DNA of 64,000 nucleotides from Ophiura sarsii (lineage: Eukaryota; Echinodermata; Ophiuroidea; Amphilepidida; Ophiuridae). Within the stretch, counting starts at the first letter, position 1. Each line of letters starts with the position of its first letter. The translations under genes were made by a program, and so were the position numbers. Shown in pieces: positions 1-11,214 of the stretch. Location of the stretch: positions 14,322,462 through 14,386,461 of the forward strand of contig CM069448.1 of NCBI GenBank assembly GCA_035610835.1, written 5' to 3'. A model generated the notes under the pieces. The model was not told where the DNA came from. It saw nothing but the letters and a program-made list of their open reading frames with translations, and ran no database searches.

Positions 1-173
1 CCAAATATTACGTTAAACCTGGTTAAACACTGTTAAACGCGTTCAACGCCGGTCACCGACACATTCCGATGATTACCATCATTTATGTAATTTATGCAAA
101 CGGCACCGTTTTCGCTACGTGTGGTAGTATAGGACTTTCCTATCCCAAAATTAATAGTATCCCTGGTTGAATC

Positions 174-652
174 CAAAGGTGTCATTTTTACACGTATTCA
201 ATGGGGAAATCATTTGGTGTGGTACTCCCACCGTTATGCAAACAACATGACTTATGATTGGACAATTTATCATTGTTCGTGCGCGATCAGCCAATCAAAA
301 TGTATGTGTGTTCTCAACCAACGCGTATTCAGGGCTGTACATACCACATAAATAGTATACGTGGATGACGTTTCGCTCGACAGATACATAGTGATTTTGT
401 CATTAATATTGTGTTTTACTGAAAACCAACTTCATCGTGGATGGTTCCGAGTTGATTGCTGGTGTTCTGCTGTCATTGCAGTTTAATTCTAGTGACGTTT
501 ATATTCCTTTTCGCCGAAAACAGGGGGAATAATAATAAAAAAATGGTAAGCTTTTTAATTAATTGACATTGTCAAATTTTTAAGGGCGCACCACACCAAA
601 TATCTTTCTCATTGAAATACGTGTAAAAGTGCCATATTTCAAGACACCTTTT
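174..652. repeat. Inverted repeat pair bracketing the tmem167a promoter and exon 1
   Basis: The segment 174-226 reappears inverted at 590-652, with shared blocks AAGGTGTC, TTTTACACGTATT, CAATG and ATTTGGTGTGGT. The right arm has extra bases and continues into GCGCCCTTAA, which the left arm lacks. The same terminal motif TTTGGTGTGGT recurs near 1044 and 7519, and a variant near 14074, so this is a dispersed family. The promoter and the start codon lie between the two arms. Confidence 0.7.
246..542 (+). promoter_or_regulatory. Candidate promoter and 5'UTR of the tmem167a gene
   Basis: The block before the start codon has a CCAAT box on the + strand (CCAATC near 291-296) and an inverted one (GATTGG near 255-260). 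A TATA-like CATAAATAG follows near 346-354, and TGACGT half-CRE motifs occur near 365 and 493. Transcription would start around 375-385, giving a ~160-base 5'UTR that runs to the start codon at 543. The assignment rests on motif order and on its position before a real first exon; no transcript evidence is available here. Confidence 0.45.
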
Positions 653-3600
653 CTACCCTCCGGTTACATTTATTGCATACTTGTCACCTATGACCATTTT
701 CAGTAACATCTCAACTTTAATTTAGGCCTAAGCCTTGTTTCATGAGGGGTTATTAAGCTAAATTTTCCGCTACGGACCTGCACACAGCGCCCTCACTTTT
801 TCACGTTTTCTGGCATGCCTGTTCACCATTTAGGCAGGTGCTTACACCCTGGGCACTATTTAGGTCGATAAATTAAAAATAAGGTATTTTATCATTGTAG
901 GTGCAACGGATAGGTCCCACTCGTTCATTTAAATACAAACATAGCATCCCCGGAGAAACAAATTGCCCGAAAACCTCACATTTACAAGCCTAGTCTTCGT
1001 GCTTTTCCGGAACTATTATAGGATTACACAAATTGCGCATTGATTTGGTGTGGTGCTCTCTTTAAGGTGTCAGCGGCAATATCCTCAAATAGGTCTTACA
1101 ATTACATACGGAATAAAGCACTCGGCAGCTATCATGTTTACAATGCAAATCAACTGCAAAACAATTGCTGCCTTAAACTTTATTCTGTATGTAAGACCTA
1201 TTTGACTTTGAGGATATTGCCGTGTCAGCTGCCGTCAGGACAACTCGGCCTTCGATACAACTCGGCCAAGACAACTCGGCATTCGTGACAACTCGACCAA
1301 AAGACAACTCGGCCGCCGAGATTCTCCCTCCCACACAACTCGGCCAATAAAACTAGACCTAACTTCAGGTCCCTCAATTTGCTAATTGAGGGACCTGACA
1401 AACATTATGACTTAAACAACCACCGTTGGCCTGTTTTGAACAGGCCAAAACAGGCCCAAAATAACCACATAGCAAACAAGAAAAATACTCAATAACCAGA
1501 ACCTATACTTACAGCATGGGCTTTACAAATATATGTTCTCCTTAAATAGTCCAAGCATTCACTTGATCCTTGCATTTGAAGGAAAATATGGGCCTCTGAT
1601 CATAAAATGCCTACAATATTTTGACCAAATGTACATGTTCAATTTGAGCTAGTAAAAGATGCACATGTGTTACCATCTAGGTGCTTTTTAGACCATAGAC
1701 AAAGACAAACAAATGGCCCAATGCTGGGTAATCCCATTAGAAAATTTTACTTGAGTAACAAAATATTTTTGTATGGAGAACAGCACACAGTTTAGAATGA
1801 GCCCAATGCACTGTTTGCTGACTAGTTTGGCAACAATGTTGGTCATCATTTTCATTGTGTCAAACCACAGGTACTTTACATAATCTATCTATATCATAAA
1901 AGATTTAGTCATGCAGCCTGAACTGACATTCCAGACAACAAATGGGAATTGCACCTGGACTATAATACATTCAATACGAGTTGGTACATGCCAATCACAG
2001 CTCACAGCAATAAGAGTGATCAGCTGTCAAATAAATATAGTCAATATCTGAAAATCTTAAACACAGTTTATTACTTAACCAATCACATGCATTACCTGTG
2101 GTCATTTGATAAAAAATGGGTGGGGCATATGACCATTCTTCATGGGTCAAGGGTTATGAACTCTGGATATTTTCATTCATAAATACACACGCCATGAGAT
2201 GTAGTCAGAATTCTGTTACCTCTAAAATATATAAATATTTTTTTCACCATCAAGAATTACTCCATTTTTTATGAGATTTTAGATGCTAAATGATAAATAC
2301 CAGTCATAACTGATTAAAATATGTTGAGGTGGATGCCAGTAGATTAAAGTGGATTTTACAAGTGCCATACATTGACAGTGCAGGAAATTGTGACTTGGTA
2401 AGTACACTGGCAACTGGGACTTTGGTGTGTACAATAAAACAACTCGGCCACTAGACATAATTTGACAACGAAACATCTCGCACACATTAATTTTTGTTAA
2501 TTGTTAACTTAATATTGTACTCGCAAATAGGCCTATAATATTATTAATAGAAATATTAATAAGGGCAACATAAGAAATGTTTTGATCCCGCATTAGTGGT
2601 GGGTGTGAATCATAGCCCATTAATAGATAATTAGCCCATATTGGCCACAGTACTGTATTTGCACGGCAATTTTAAATATGCCACCAAACAAAAAGAAACC
2701 CATCAATTATTATATTTTAAATCAATCTTTAATGAAAATAAAGACTTAAGGTAAATTAATAATTGAACGAACACAACTAAGCAGCGTATCGCGTACATTG
2801 CGTGAAGCGCGCACAGCCATTCGCGTGATAATTTTGGGAGCGTTCATCTTTGTACTGCGTTCGTGATGTTCGTTCAATTATTAGAGTGAATGTGGCAACA
2901 TCACACTGGCAAGATCTCATAAAAATAATTCATACAAATCATGTAATAATGTCATTAATGTTGAAATTCATTTCAATCAGTGATAAGGACCTGCCAAAAA
3001 AATTCAAATATATTCTGAAGTTTAACATATTAACTTAAAATTATAGATTGCCTAATGGCCGAGTTGTGTGGGAGGCAGAATCTCGGACGCCAAATTGTCT
3101 TGTGACCGAGTTGTCCCATAGGCCGAGTTGTCTCAAAGGCCGAGTTGTCTTGGCCGAGTTGGCCGACATTCATTTATAATTATATATTGCCCATTGTTCC
3201 TCTGTCTATATGTGTTGCGTATGGTGTATTCTGTCATTTTACCTTCGATAAAGATTCTGTTAGAATCAAAACGTCAGGTCCTCTTATATTAATTACATTA
3301 ACTCACACAGGCTATTTTTGTGGATAAGCAGTTTGCATTCAGCTTTTACATTATATAATTATATAATGTCGGATGTCGGACGGAACTCTGTCCATTTTTT
3401 CTAAGAAAGCTGTATTTGAAAGAGTACTACCACATGGTCCATGTCGTTTCTTTGTACAATGCTTCGTTAAAAAGTTACAAGCAACACTTCTCTTCCCATA
3501 TTAAATGATAATTTACAGAATTTAAGAATTTTTAGAATGTGCTGTTTGGTTTCAAATTAAAATTGCAGAAAATGTGCTTTTTCATTTTGTTTATACCTCG

Positions 3601-4402
3601 GAAATTCTCAAGAAATCTTGGCTTTGGCGGATAACCAAATATGTTGGCGAATAACCTGATTTCATATCATGGGTATCCGACGGATGACCGGATATGTTTC
3701 CTTAATTTGAACAATGTATACACAGTGTTTGTCTGAGACGTTAATCGTCTCAGGTGTTTGTCAATTAGCCTACAATTGATACGAGGAGAAGGCTAATTAT
3801 GAATATTCTATTATTAATTATTGTGTAAAAATTCTTGCATTTCAGTCTGCCTTATTCAACTTCCAAAGTTTACTGACAGTAGTTCTACTTCTCATATGTA
3901 CCTGTGCTTACGTCAGAGGATTAGCTCCAAGGTTGCTTGACAAAAACAAAGAAGGGTAAGTCACAAATTGGGGAAAATCTGAATATATTCTTTAAAAGGG
4001 CATGGACACCACTTTAACATTTTTTGTTTTTAAATTTTTGGAAACATTTTTTTCCCCTCAAAAATTCCAAACAAATCAGATATCTTACTAAAAATAATTT
4101 CTGCTGCCAAATATCTTAAAAATATTACTAAATAAGATTAAACCTTACTAGTTGGAAGGTATGGATTGAATCAAAATAACTAAATTTCCAAAAATAATGA
4201 TTGTGTTTTTCATCAACAAGAATCTGTGTTAAGGGTGGCTCGTTCATCTTGCAATCAATGATAACATTTTGTATCAATATTCTTATATTCCCACAGATTA
4301 CTAGGAGTCTTTTGGAAGTGTGCACGTATAGGAGAAAGGAAAAGTCCGTATATTGCAGTGTGCTGTATTGCCATGGCTGTCAGCATATTATTTTGGTCAT
4401 GA
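543..4402 (+). CDS. tmem167a: TMEM167A / kish-A, small Golgi-secretory pathway membrane protein (3 coding exons)
   Basis: Spliced gene with coding segments 543-545, 3846-3955 and 4297-4402. The ATG sits immediately before a GTAAG donor at 546. Intron 1 ends in TTTCAG at 3840-3845, exon 2 ends at a GTAAG donor at 3956, and intron 2 ends in CCCACAG at 4296. Reading phase is preserved across both junctions, and the stop is TGA at 4400-4402. The product is 72 aa, the length of human TMEM167A. It carries the family's landmarks: an N-terminal [10 protein letters not shown], a hydrophobic segment about residues 10-24, [10 protein letters not shown] in the luminal loop, the near-invariant block [14 protein letters not shown] at 43-56, and a second hydrophobic segment at 57-71. 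Kish proteins act early in the secretory pathway and were first shown in Drosophila to be needed for constitutive secretion. That function is family knowledge; the identification comes from direct sequence match. No frame damage is seen, so the gene is probably functional. TMEM167B is a less likely alternative. Confidence 0.95.
584..1061. mobile_element. Candidate TTAA-flanked MITE in intron 1 of tmem167a
   Basis: The ends GGGCGCACCACACCAAAT (584-601) and ATTTGGTGTGGTGCTCTC (about 1043-1061) are near-perfect inverted repeats. TTAA occurs directly outside both (580-583 and 1062-1065). A ~478-bp body with no ORF and a TTAA duplication fits a non-autonomous piggyBac- or Kolobok-type element. The superfamily is inferred from the TTAA alone. 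Confidence 0.6.
1074..1222. repeat. Long hairpin (two ~56-bp arms, short loop)
   Basis: The left arm 1074-1129 contains CGGCAATATCCTCAAA, TAGGTCTTAC and ACATACGGAATAAAG. The right arm 1167-1222 is its reverse complement with a few mismatches and small indels. The loop is about 37 bases. It sits between the TTAA element and the ACAACTCGGCC element in intron 1, so it would be transcribed in the pre-mRNA. It could be a MITE or an intronic hairpin. Confidence 0.75.
1366..1455. repeat. Two neighbouring short perfect palindromes
   Basis: The first has arms CAGGTCCCTCAATT and AATTGAGGGACCTG around a 5-base loop (about 1366-1400). The second has arms TTGGCCTGTT and AACAGGCCAA around 3 bases (about 1425-1447), followed by a repeated AAACAGGCC. 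Both lie just inside the left end of the CGGCC element. Confidence 0.7.
2757..2883. mobile_element. 127-bp MITE-like inverted repeat nested in the CGGCC element
   Basis: The ends TAATAATTGAACGAACA and TGTTCGTTCAATTATTA are inverted, and the interior is GC-richer than its surroundings (GCGTATCGCG, GTGAAGCGCGCAC). TAA/TTA trinucleotides at the edges suggest a PIF/Harbinger-style target, but the boundary is ambiguous. Confidence 0.55.
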
Positions 4403-7339
4403 CAAGAGCTCCAACACCTGGGACAATATGACATTTAGTACCCACACTGTGTGTACAATGTACATTTGAAATGATCTAGTACACACTGTGGAAGACACTA
4501 ACATGTACACATTTATCAAGGACATGAATACATCTAATGCAGAGATTCTCAAATGGCGTATCATGGGCCAAAGATTGGCCCTTGAAAAGAAATACAAACT
4601 AAGGAAACCTAACAAAAACCTACCGCTGAACAAGAACGGGATTATTTGGGCCAAAGATTTATCTTGATTGACATCTGTATTCTCCATGGCCCTAAACACG
4701 AAATTAGTTGAGAACTCACGATCTAGTGGATTTAAGATTTGTTGTGTATTTTGGAATGTCACTTTCCAAGTGCACACCAGGTGACTTCAATACAACATAT
4801 CTGGACGGTCAAATGATATAAATCAATTGTGTATTCTTTCATCCCTGAGCACTACATGTACCTACCTATCGATATACTCATTTGAATAACCAATTGAAAT
4901 ACTGCATCTAAAATATTTTACTCCAATCAGTTCCGTTTAGTTCAGTTTATTTTGTATTTTATTTTATGTCCTCTTCATCATCAGGGACACAAACATTCTA
5001 ACAATGCCTCTGATTGGTGTAATAAAATGATGTGTTTATCTTTTGACCAATCGTCAGGTAGTTCTTAAAGGGTTAATCAAGTACCATGGGTTTACTACTG
5101 TGCAGAGACATTTGTTCTAAAAACATCAGCAGTTGTAGAAGACACATTTATCATCAAATGACTTGAGCAACTTATTATCCAGATATTTTATTGCTCATGT
5201 ATGCAACTAATATTAAGCTATTGTGTTCACTTGAGATGTACCTGTATATATAACTTCAACTAAATAATACACACATGCATCTATATGTGTGAGATTTACG
5301 TATATTTATAGTCTCCCAAAACTTTGTTTTTATTTGATTGCTTAATTTACTTTACTTCAAGGATTTAGAATAAGATCCAACCTTCAACATCGCTTTTTGC
5401 ATTGTTCCTAAATATCCGTCCACACAAATTATGTACCCTAATGTTGTCTGTACTGCCAGGCATGATATTTTGTAGATAAAAATCTGAAAGTTTATATTTT
5501 TCAGTCTCCAATTAAATTTGCATTAATGTAGCTAAATTTTAGGCACTTAGCACCATCAAAATATTGCTTCTAACATACGGTATACTTGCTTGACTATGCC
5601 TACCACTATTCTCATGACAATCTCTGAAAATCTAATTAGCATGAAAATGATATGCATGGACAACAGCATAATTCTCCCAAAGATTCAGTATTTCCTTTGT
5701 CCTAGCACTTCCATTTTAAAAGGTTTTTTATTTAAAAAGTACTCCGTATCAAAGTATGCAACATGGACTGATATGAACAATGCAAAAAGGGATGTCGAAG
5801 GTTGACCCTTCAATGGTTCAATTTAAATGTTGTTGATACTCTTGCCATCGACTTTTGATAACCACTGAAATCAAAGTAAAATAGGCTATATCTTGCTAGA
5901 TGTCCCATACGGAATATACCATGTACTACTACAACACATTTGAATTGTTATGAACATGCGCACATCAGTTATGGGACATCCGGCTAGATATTGTCGTAAA
6001 ATATCCATATGATGTACTCAGTACAAATACAACAGTACAACAATGACTATAATGGGAAAGTGTTACAAAACATGGATCTCATTTATGACTCTCTGGTATA
6101 TCAGTTTCCTCTTGATTTGTTATCCTGGTATATTTAACCAGGGAGGTGTCAAATATTTTGACACCTCCCTGATTTAACTTTATCAATGGATTGATTACTC
6201 TGGTCAATTTTGCCTATTGCACATTTTTCAATCTTAGTGTTGAATATTGCCAACACAATTTCACCTCAGGTAGACAGATTGTCCAATTTTGAGCATATTC
6301 GTTACATCCATGGGTTGACTTCTGCTTTTTTAACAGCACCCTTACCAGAATCAAACTTGTGTCCCCCCACCCAATGGACACAGTAGGGTATGCATCAATT
6401 GCTTGGCGTAGTATGGAAGTGTGTTATTTAAACCATGATGCTCTTAATTCTATTAAAGACTTGATACCCGCCTCACCGCCTGGGACCTAAGTACACTATC
6501 TCCTAATTAACCATTCATCTTTGACACCATATAAAAAGTGATACCAAATATACTAATAAAGTGTTTTTTCTTCTTTTTGTATCCCTGAAAATGTCTGTAG
6601 TTTTATACAATGCCATTACAAAACAAAGGGAACAATATTTGGAGTAGTAATAAATATTATACAATATATATGATTGTACATGTATGTGTTATCATCATAT
6701 TTTCAACAGTTCTCGTTTCTTTGCCCAAGACTTGTTACTAGGACAAAGAAGGATTCTTTCTCATAAAATAAAGATAAAAATTAAAAATATGAAATTACAA
6801 ATTTATGTTTTTTACTGTACCCTTTCATTAGCATTTTAGATTATGAATATCGGACTTATTTTACTGAAGTTACACTCCATTGTGTAAGACATGGTGATTT
6901 CACCTTTTTAAGCAAAGTGCAAACAATTGTGTTTGTAAACAGCTTGTTTGGAAGAAAGTATACATTCTCTTTTAAGAGAATGTATTAGTTTCTTTCACAC
7001 AAGAGATTAAAATCTCTTGTGTGCTTTTATCTTTGGTTCCTTTCTATTTTAAACTATTGTTGTATCATATGGTTCTTCAAACCATTAATACTTCTTCATT
7101 TTTATTCAATTTGAAGAGTAAAAATGGGTCGTCACGCATGAGCGACCCCAAGCTTTGTTTCTATAATGAGCTAGATTTGAGGCTAAACTTGAGGGACATT
7201 TAAATAGGTAAAGACATGGTCATGGGTAATAAGCAATGGTTTAGACTTCTTTTTCATATTGGGATGCAATTTTTTACAAACTTGGTAAAAATGATATAGT
7301 CCCTTACTGTTTAACCTCACGAAATCCATTCTCCAATGT
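4403..7339 (+). other. 3' flank and possible 3'UTR of tmem167a, no further gene seen
   Basis: No conserved ORF follows the TGA at 4402. Polyadenylation signals AATAAA occur at 5021-5026 and 6555-6560. The second is followed within a few bases by a GT/T-rich tract and is the better match to a cleavage site. Three near-perfect hairpins stand out here: arms CAGGGAGGTGTCAAA at 6136-6170, TACATTCTCTT at 6961-6984 and CACACAAGAGATT at 6996-7023. A further palindrome, CTGAGACG-TTAAT-CGTCTCAG, lies in intron 1 near 3733-3753. Confidence 0.5.
6555..6560 (+). terminator. Candidate polyadenylation signal AATAAA for tmem167a
   Basis: AATAAA is followed by GTGTTTTTTCTTCTTTTTGT, a typical GT/T-rich downstream element. 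An alternative AATAAA at 5021-5026 would give a much shorter 3'UTR. No transcript evidence can be consulted here. Confidence 0.4.
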
Positions 7340-7768
7340 GAAATCATCTTTAAAATGAACATTATTAATGTTGTGCCAAAAATATGCGTGCAAAGCGCGC
7401 AAAATATCTTAAAGCTTTTGAAACTAAAATGATCATGGAAAACTTTCCTGAAGTTTGAAATTTGGCATTTCTAACACTTAAATGGTCCAGTATGACGCTT
7501 TTAACGTCCCCAACATTATTTGGTGTGGTTCGAGACCCATTATAATGTTGAAACCTGTAAAAATAATGCGCGTTTCGCGCGCAAAGATTTTCATATTTTA
7601 AACTAAAATGGTCGTGGAAAACCTTCCTGAAGCTATCTTGTTCAGCTTGAACAATGAAACATTGAAACTAATACGCGCATGTTCCATTCACGTAGTGGGT
7701 TATTTCAAAAAGGCTTATTTATTACATTTTTGGCACAACATTAATAATGTTCATTTAAAGATGATTTC
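7340..7768. mobile_element. ~430-bp MITE with 43-bp terminal inverted repeats
   Basis: The arm 7340-7384 (GAAATCATCTTTAAA, ATGAACATTATTAATG, TTGTGCCAAAAAT) is inverted almost exactly at 7726-7768. Inside is a direct repeat: AAACTAAAATGATCATGGAA near 7422 and AAACTAAAATGGTCGTGGAA near 7600, each preceded by a GCGCGC-containing segment. No coding potential. Confidence 0.75.
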
Positions 7769-8690
7769 AATCTGAAATAAAAAAGCATCATCGTGGACAA
7801 CCTTCTTCCTCTTCATTACCATTTTCCTACTCTCGCTCCCTTCTAGCTACGCCACTGCACCCTACACATTATAGCGAATACTACTAGACTATTGTTGTAG
7901 ATGTCGATTCTTACCATATTGTCTCACGTGAGGCATTCTACACTTGCTCACTTTTTCTTCTTACTTCTACTTATTAGCAAGATTTCCAGACGTTTAATTA
8001 AATAATGAACAGCCCTGGTGGCGAGATTGAAATATCCTTTTTCTATAGCAACCCTATGTGTTTTTATATACAGTCAGGGAATTTCACGCTATGAGGAGCT
8101 GATTAGAACCCGTTATAACTGGTTTAGTCTTCGATTAGTGGCAAGTTAATCGAGGTTTAATTAAGTTATGAGCCAATCAGCAGCTAAATTCGCAAGGGAT
8201 CGGTGTAGCTTGGTGTAATTGATCTTGCGCATGTTGGCTATGGATTTTTGTTTTATCTAGACATAGTTAATGATGAAGACGAGACAAGACGATGTGTTAA
8301 TATACAGGGTGTCTCATAAGTACTTCAGACAATGCCAAATCTCGCCATTGAGTGCACTCTGCTTTGAAAAAATCACCTTAACTCATGATGAAATTCTATT
8401 AGGGTATCATATCCATTCAAATCTAACAGTAACACAGTTTCACTTTGTTCAAATATATTATCACAAAGTGTGCATTATTGTTTTCAAACAGCTAATTTTG
8501 GTTCCGTCTTAGAATGTTCAATATCTAACCATTTTAACTTCATTATTGATGGCGGAGGAGAGGGATGTTCAAATTTAGCTGATGGGAGGAGGGGGGGGGG
8601 GGATTTGTAACCTTTTTTATAAAGTGTTCAATATCCTTAATTTTTATTCGAAATGAAACACAGTTACTGGAAAAGAATTTGTGATTCTTA
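7769..8690. other. Intergenic stretch without a supported gene
   Basis: No conserved ORF. Contains a TACAGGGTGTCTCATAAG motif near 8304, resembling the ends of the ACAGGG-type inserts at 9785-10400 and 30315-30936. An interrupted G tract lies near 8580-8602. Confidence 0.5.
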
Positions 8691-9053
8691 GAGGGGCATT
8701 GAGAGATACATATGGGAGTCTGGAAATCAGTTTTTTTGCATCAAAGTAATACTTAGGCATATACTAACTACCATCTGAAACAGTTTACCAACATTCGCCG
8801 TTTATCATATAAAATTTTATGATTTTCTTAGTTTCGATATGATCATATTGAAACGAGGTGCTGAATTCGGAAGTTATGATATCGTTTAACATGCGGCCTT
8901 TCGCGGCAAATCTCAACCCGGAAGTGCCGTTATTTGCTTATTTGGCATGAAGGCGATGTCGGAATTGTATGACATTTTGGATTTGGGCTATGTTGATGAT
9001 TATCTTTACGTTATTTGCTCATTTAGTATATCGATACATCTCTCAATGCCCCT
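8691..9053. mobile_element. ~363-bp MITE with GGGGCATTGAGAGAT ends
   Basis: GGGGCATTGAGAGAT at 8693-8707 is inverted exactly as ATCTCTCAATGCCCC at 9038-9052. TTA is present directly outside both ends (8688-8690 and 9054-9056), consistent with a 3-bp target duplication of PIF/Harbinger type. No ORF. Confidence 0.65.
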
Positions 9054-9289
9054 TTAATTTCTAATATTTGTTGATTTCCAATTGGGTTCAAATTTGTATT
9101 GTGTTGGAGTCAGTTACATTTTTAACACTTTTCCGTTTTGTATTAATAACAACATATTACCATTAGGCCTACCAGTCGATAGCATTCAAACTCATCCACA
9201 ATCAGAGTGTCCTTGTTCCATCGCTCTCGTTAAATATATATAAATTGGAATTTCCATGTTCAAACGCTTCAATAATAAATTTGACGTAT

Positions 9290-9780
9290 GTTTTCCAGTT
9301 CCAGCGCATCCTTTTAAGACCACGTAATTATCTACGTTTTCCAGTTCCAGCGCATCCTTTAAGACCACGTAATTATCTACGTTTTCCAGTTCCAGCGGAT
9401 CCTTTAAGACCACGTAATTATCTACGTTTTCCTGTAGCGCATCCATTACAAATCACTCAATAATATATGTTCCAACGCACCATTCTAAGATTACTTTATA
9501 ATCTACATCTCACTGTTCCAGCGCATCCGTTAAAGATCACTCACTAATCTAATTTTCCCTGTTCCAGCTCACCCTTTAAAGATCACTCAATAATATACGT
9601 CTCACTGTTCCAGGGAACCATTTACAGCTCACACACACACCGACGTTTCTCTTGTTCCAGCGCACCCTTTAAATATCACTCAATAGTCTAAATTTTGCGG
9701 TCCCCGCACACCCTCAAAGACCACACAATAATCAACATTTCCCTGTTCCAGCACATCCTTCAAAGATAACTCAATAATCT
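9290..9780 (-). repeat. ~40-45 bp minisatellite, left arm block
   Basis: Tandem units built around CCAGTTCCAGCGCATCCTTT, then AAGACCACGTAATTATCTAC, then GTTTTCC. The first three are almost identical; later ones are more diverged. A second block lies at 10400-10560. On the opposite strand this is the same unit (GGAACAGGGAAACGTAGATT, ATTGAGTGATCTTTAAAGGG) that fills 30072-32130 and, in a variant, 37902-38400. Short ORFs across it are repeat artefacts. Confidence 0.85.
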
Positions 9781-9784
9781 TAAA

Positions 9785-10400
9785 TAGGTTGTGTCAAAAA
9801 TAGTGTCCCATGTGAAACATGATTTATTTGTTTGCCCATGAAGAATATACAAATGCGACGTAAAGTAGTAATAATCATGATCAGCAGTCTGTAATGTGTC
9901 ATAAGATTTTTTCTATCCAATTCGGAGCTTTCGTTATCAAATCTACTGGCAAATCTACTCAGGCATGTCAAACTCAGCTCTGGCCACTTTTCATGTGCAG
10001 AGAACTCTCTCGCCAGAATCATCATTCAGTGTGTAATTGAACTAAATCAATCAAATCAATAATAATTTACCAACTAAAGTTAAAAGTAAGTTGAATTTGA
10101 GTAGAGAAACATATATTCATCTATATTATTCATCACAAACCACGGAATATATGAATTTTAGATTTATTTTAAACAATACATTGACATATCCTATAATAAT
10201 CATTGGAATCACAATTGTAAACTTTTTCAGTTGAAAATAATTCATGTTCAAAGTGGCCAAATGGGATTCGTACTCTTGTAACTGAATTGATCATATCTCA
10301 GCAGTTAGGTAATGACATTTGATGGGATAACAAACAAAACATGGGATGTATTTGTAATAGATTTTGTTTCTCATGGGAGACTTTTTGCACACGCCCTGTA
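9785..10400 (-). mobile_element. ~0.6-kb ACAGGGCGTGT-ended insert inside the minisatellite (left copy)
   Basis: It interrupts the minisatellite and matches 30315-30936 in inverse orientation over its whole length. In the right-arm copy the termini read TACAGCGCGTGTGAAAAAAG and, inverted, ACAGGGCGTGTCAAAAATAG, so the ends are imperfect TIRs flanked by TA. TA target and ACAGGG ends suggest a mariner-like non-autonomous element. No intact transposase ORF. Confidence 0.65.
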
Positions 10401-11138
10401 CGTCTCACTGTTCCAGGGCACCCTTTAAAGATCACTCAATAATCTACGTTTCGCTGTTACAGCGTTCCCTTTAAAGACCACTCAATAATCTACGTTTCCC
10501 TGTTCCAGTGCACCCTATTAAGATCACAGAGTAATCTACGTTTCCCTGTTCCAAAAACACATAAGATGTTTTCTTGTTGGGTGCTCAAAATGCTAATCTA
10601 TCACCGAATCGAAATGTGTGGATTTGTTACTACTACTTGTCCTTTAATGTACTTTATTTGGTTGTAAATCAAGGTATAATGGTTAGGGAAGCATAATAAC
10701 ATGAGAGAACATGGTAACAATAATGATAGTTGAATTCCTGTTCTACCAACGAAATGAAAACAAAAAATGAAATCATTCAACTCCCAGCAGTGGTTCCATT
10801 CATAAGGTGAGAAGGAATTTACGTACGATTTGTCTGAGACGAAGCATTACTAATGATCGATGTAACGTACGCAAAAAGATGACATTTCGCTGCATCACAT
10901 AAAAGACACTCATATAATATGTCTACATCAGTGTAACTGCAAGTAATCGATTGCATTGAGGAGAAATAAAATAAGATTTATTTTGTATTTGTTCAGAAGA
11001 TATGTTTATTCTTACATAGAATATAAAGCAATCTATAAAATGAGAGCAAAATCATGTTTGTACCATACAGAGATGAGGAGTTATTGTAAATTGAACGTAG
11101 AATTGGGAACATTTTCTATATTCCCCACAGAGATTGTA

Positions 11139-11214
11139 CACAGCGCCACCGTCACCGCCGCCACCACCGCTACCACCACCGTCGCTACCACCACCGCCGC
11201 CACCGCCTCCACCT
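11139..11214. repeat. (CCACCG)-type trinucleotide-rich microsatellite
   Basis: CCACC/CCGCC/CTACC triplets occupy ~75 bases. Translated on the minus strand they give a glycine run in a 62-codon ORF. With no homologous flanking protein this is simple-sequence DNA, not a gene. Confidence 0.9.

Larger units (their letters stand above)
1236..3168. mobile_element. Non-autonomous element with terminal inverted repeats made of ACAACTCGGCC repeats
   Basis: The left end (1236-1350) holds six copies of (G)ACAACTCGGCC or close variants, separated by short spacers and by GCCGAGATTCTCCCTCCC. The right end (about 3056-3168) is the inverse: GGCCGAGTTGTC copies with GGGAGGCAGAATCTCGG in the matching place. 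The ~115-bp TIRs therefore keep the same internal order. One internal copy lies near 2441. The ~1.9-kb body shows no transposase ORF. The element sits entirely inside intron 1 of tmem167a. Superfamily not assigned. Confidence 0.75.
9084..11019 (-). repeat. Left arm of a large inverted repeat (minisatellite-bearing dispersed element)
   Basis: This segment is the reverse complement, with divergence and indels, of pieces of 21559-32276. Four anchors support the match. The outer edge TGTATTGTG.TGGAGTCAGTT (9095-9116) matches 32244-32266 inverted. The block around 9190-9300 matches 32095-32215. The insert 9785-10400 matches 30315-30936. The inner edge 10555-11019 matches 21559-22095, including TCGATTGCATTGAGG and AAGATATGTTTATTCTTA. 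A ~55-bp piece near 9127-9185 has no counterpart in the right arm. The arms could be the termini of one foldback-type transposon or two independent insertions in opposite orientation. Confidence 0.75.

Noticed and set aside
9192..9463. Repeat-containing ORFs on both strands (ENVDNYVVLKDALEL; RPRNYLRFPVPA)
   Set aside because: These are translations of the minisatellite, whose early unit length is a multiple of three; not a repeat protein gene.
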